From DASZCR01 sp035942915 (lineage in GTDB: Bacteria > Acidobacteriota > Blastocatellia > Pyrinomonadales > Pyrinomonadaceae), in contig DASZCR010000086.1 of NCBI GenBank assembly GCA_035942915.1, forward strand, positions 1-7,838: DNA of 7,838 nucleotides, read 5' to 3'. Numbering within the stretch: the stretch's first letter is position 1; every line of letters starts with the position of its first letter. Positions 6,295 through 7,838 of this stretch are shown here, one piece after another. Under the pieces are notes generated by a model. That model ran no database searches, was not told the DNA's origin, and saw only the letters and a list, made by a program, of their open reading frames with translations. A program made the translations under genes and the position numbers.

Positions 6295-7170
6295 CTAGGA
6301 GGCGGGGCCTGCGAGATAGATTTCGCCCTTCGGGGCGACCTCGCCGTGTTCGCTTTCGAGCGTGACGGCGAAGACGGAGGCGTCGCGCCCCTCGACCGGA
6401 ACCTGCTCGCTCATGGCGGCGCGTCCGCGCTCGTCCGTCTTGAAGACGCCGCCCGGCATCTTCTTGCCGTCTTTGATGAACCAGAGTTGATAGGCTTTAC
6501 CGGCCGGAGCGGGCGGCAGGTTATAGGCGACGAGCATGGCGCGTCCGGACGCGCGGTCGAGGGCGAAACGCGCCGACGCGCCCTCGGCCATCTTCGTTCC
6601 CGCCAGTTCGGCCACGCGCGAATCGGGTGCGGTCAACACCTCGCGCATCTCGCGCTCGCGCGCAAGTTCGGCGCGCTGGCGTTCAAGTTCGGCCGTCACC
6701 TCCGAAGAGCTTTGCGCGAGGCGCGCAACCTGCGCGCGCATCTCCTGATTCTGTCGCCAGAGCACAAGCAGCGCGACGCCGAGCGCGGCAATCACGAGCG
6801 AGGCGGCTATCGCGCCGTAAGCGACCCACGCCGGACGCCTCGTCGTCGCAGCAGCGCGGACGCGCGTCGAGGGGTCTGGCATCGCCAGCACGTCGGCCTG
6901 TTTGGAGTTTACGCGGCCGTCAGTTTTGCCGTCTGAAGATTCGGAAGCGAGTGCGTGGACGCGCTCGAAGATGCGCGCACGCAGTTCGGGGGGCGGGGCG
7001 ACGGGGGCGACCGTGTAGGCGAGCGCAGAGGCGGCGTCGCGCAGTTCGCGCAACTCTGCGCGACACTCGGCGCACGACGCGAGGTGCGCGCCGAGTGTGC
7101 GGCGTCCCTCTTCGTCGAGCGCGTCTAGAGCGTCGAGCGCCAATGCCTCTTTGTACTCTTCGTGTGCCAT
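6295..7170 (-). CDS. Membrane-anchored anti-sigma factor, RskA type
   Basis: Anti-sigma factor expected to hold the ECF sigma factor encoded just upstream at the inner membrane and release it on a signal, probably by proteolysis as known for RskA relatives. The 291-residue protein has an N-terminal zinc-binding anti-sigma domain at about 1-45 with the H-x3-C-x2-C motif at H29, C33, C36. A Pro- and Ala-rich cytosolic linker follows, then one membrane helix at about 114-138 (AWVAYGAIAASLVIAAL...). A likely coiled coil lies at 139-172 (RQNQEMRAQVARLAQSSSEV...). The outer RskA domain at about 190-291 contains LVAYNLPPAPAGKAYQLWFI and DGKKMPGGVFKTDERG. The ATG at 7170 begins 13 bases after the sigma gene stop, so the two are surely co-transcribed and perhaps translationally coupled. 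The inducing signal cannot be read from the sequence. Confidence 0.9.
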   Translation of the reverse strand: MAHEEYKEALALDALDALDEEGRRTLGAHLASCAECRAELRELRDAASALAYTVAPVAPPPELRARIFERVHALASESSDGKTDGRVNSKQADVLAMPDPSTRVRAAATTRRPAWVAYGAIAASLVIAALGVALLVLWRQNQEMRAQVARLAQSSSEVTAELERQRAELAREREMREVLTAPDSRVAELAGTKMAEGASARFALDRASGRAMLVAYNLPPAPAGKAYQLWFIKDGKKMPGGVFKTDERGRAAMSEQVPVEGRDASVFAVTLESEHGEVAPKGEIYLAGPAS

Positions 7171-7183
7171 GCGGCTTCTACTC

Positions 7184-7771
7184 TTAAAGACCGGTCAACG
7201 GTTCTTCGACCCTGCGGCGCAGCAGGTCGCGCAGTTTGTGCAGCCCCGCGCGCATACGCGTCTTGACCGTGCCGAGCGGTTGACCCGTGCGCTCGGCGAT
7301 TTCCGTCTGCGACAGTCCCTCGAAGTAGGCGAGCACGAGCGCGCGTCTCTGTTCTTCGGGGATGGCGGCGAGCGCGCCGCGCACGACCTCGCTCTGCTCT
7401 GCGCGGACGGCGTCGGCGAGCGCGTCTCCGACCTCTTCGACGGCCTCCTGCGCGGCGGCGTTGGCCGTGCGTTCGCGTGCCTCGCGCGAGCGCAGGCGGT
7501 CGATGGCGCGGCTGCGCGCGAGAGTGACGAGCCAGGTGAAGGCGCGTCCGCGCGCGGGGTCGAAGTTGGCCGCTTGTTGCCAGATTTGCAGGAAAACCTC
7601 CTGCAAAACGTCCTCCGCCTCCGGGCGGTCACGGACTATACGTAGGAGGAGGCCGAAAAGGATGGAACTGTATCGGTCGTAGATGGCGGCGAAGGCCCTC
7701 TCGTCGCCGCGCGCGACGGCGGTGAGGAGTTCGGCTTCGGCCGCATCCGTCTGTGTGCGCTCGTTGGACAA
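7184..7771 (-). CDS. ECF-family RNA polymerase sigma factor, SigK-like
   Basis: Alternative sigma factor of 195 residues with the two ECF domains. Region 2 lies at about 27-95 (AFAAIYDRYSSILFGLLLRI, DVLQEVFLQIW at 54-64, then FTWLVTLARSRAIDRLRSR). Region 4 lies at about 135-185 (IPEEQRRALVLAYFEGLSQTEIAERTG, GTVKTRMRAGLHKLRDLL), a helix-turn-helix for the -35 element. The paired RskA-type anti-sigma gene lies 13 bases downstream, which fits the SigK/RskA class. The start is TTG at 7771, the first start-type codon after an in-frame stop about 60 bases upstream; GAGGT lies 11 bases before it, a rather long spacing. No ECF-type promoter could be picked out in the 67 bases upstream, so autoregulation is not shown. 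Identity is sure; its regulon is unknown. Confidence 0.95.
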   Translation of the reverse strand: MSNERTQTDAAEAELLTAVARGDERAFAAIYDRYSSILFGLLLRIVRDRPEAEDVLQEVFLQIWQQAANFDPARGRAFTWLVTLARSRAIDRLRSREARERTANAAAQEAVEEVGDALADAVRAEQSEVVRGALAAIPEEQRRALVLAYFEGLSQTEIAERTGQPLGTVKTRMRAGLHKLRDLLRRRVEEPLTGL

Positions 7772-7803
7772 ACTCTGGTTTCGACCTCGTCGGGAGAGAA
7801 TCG

Positions 7804-7838
7804 GGCTGCGTCTTCGCTATCTACGAGAAGACGCAGCC
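7804..7838. other. Perfect 12-bp inverted repeat upstream of the sigma gene
   Basis: GGCTGCGTCTTC (7804-7815) and GAAGACGCAGCC (7827-7838) are exact inverse complements around an 11-base spacer. The right arm ends at the last base of the window, so the stem may be longer. It lies 33-67 bases upstream of the sigma gene start. On the minus strand no T run follows the stem; on the plus strand what follows is outside the window. It could be the terminator of an unseen gene, a leader hairpin of the sigma operon or an operator. Confidence 0.6.

Noticed and set aside
6265..7645. Long plus-strand open frames opposite the anti-sigma and sigma genes
   Set aside because: They are Arg-, Ala- and Ser-rich shadows; the minus-strand frames carry full ECF and RskA domain signatures.

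Overview
The window is a GC-rich stretch of bacterial chromosome with nine protein-coding genes packed onto both strands. No RNA gene, insertion sequence, phage gene or CRISPR array is visible. Several features together would fit an Acidobacteriota-like organism (Blastocatellia type): the high GC, the polyprenyl-phosphate-sugar glycosylation genes, a SigK/RskA-type ECF pair, an AmrS radical SAM enzyme, and intergenic palindromes built of heptamer repeats. This placement is inference from general features, not from a marker gene.

Left part (1-4858): a 5'-truncated GT-C membrane glycosyltransferase (PMT/GT39-like) is followed by a soluble polyprenol-phosphate mannose synthase (DPM1-like GT2), and further on by a second GT-C transferase of the PIG-V/GT76 type. 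Together they read as a lipid-linked sugar module: the GT2 enzyme charges polyprenyl phosphate with mannose or a similar sugar, and the two integral membrane enzymes could use that donor on the outer face of the membrane. Between them, on the minus strand, is amrS, the radical SAM member of the AmmeMemoRadiSam trio; its two partners are not in the window.

Middle part (4862-6204): a small two-helix membrane protein of unknown function (minus) is divergent from a glyoxalase II-like metallo-beta-lactamase-fold hydrolase (plus). A short unrecognised charged protein follows on the minus strand.

Right part (6295-7838): a minus-strand operon encodes an ECF sigma factor and, 13 bases downstream, its membrane-anchored zinc-binding anti-sigma factor of the RskA type. 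A perfect 12-bp inverted repeat lies upstream of the sigma gene at the window edge.

The most unusual structure is a pair of long imperfect palindromes, 2306-2402 and 5851-5975. Each is built from 7-base units in tandem that run inverted around a short loop (AAGGCAC-type in one, GTGATAG-type in the other). Each begins at the stop codon of a plus-strand gene and fills almost the whole gap to a converging minus-strand gene. No complete novel multi-gene system is evident; these palindromes are the best lead.
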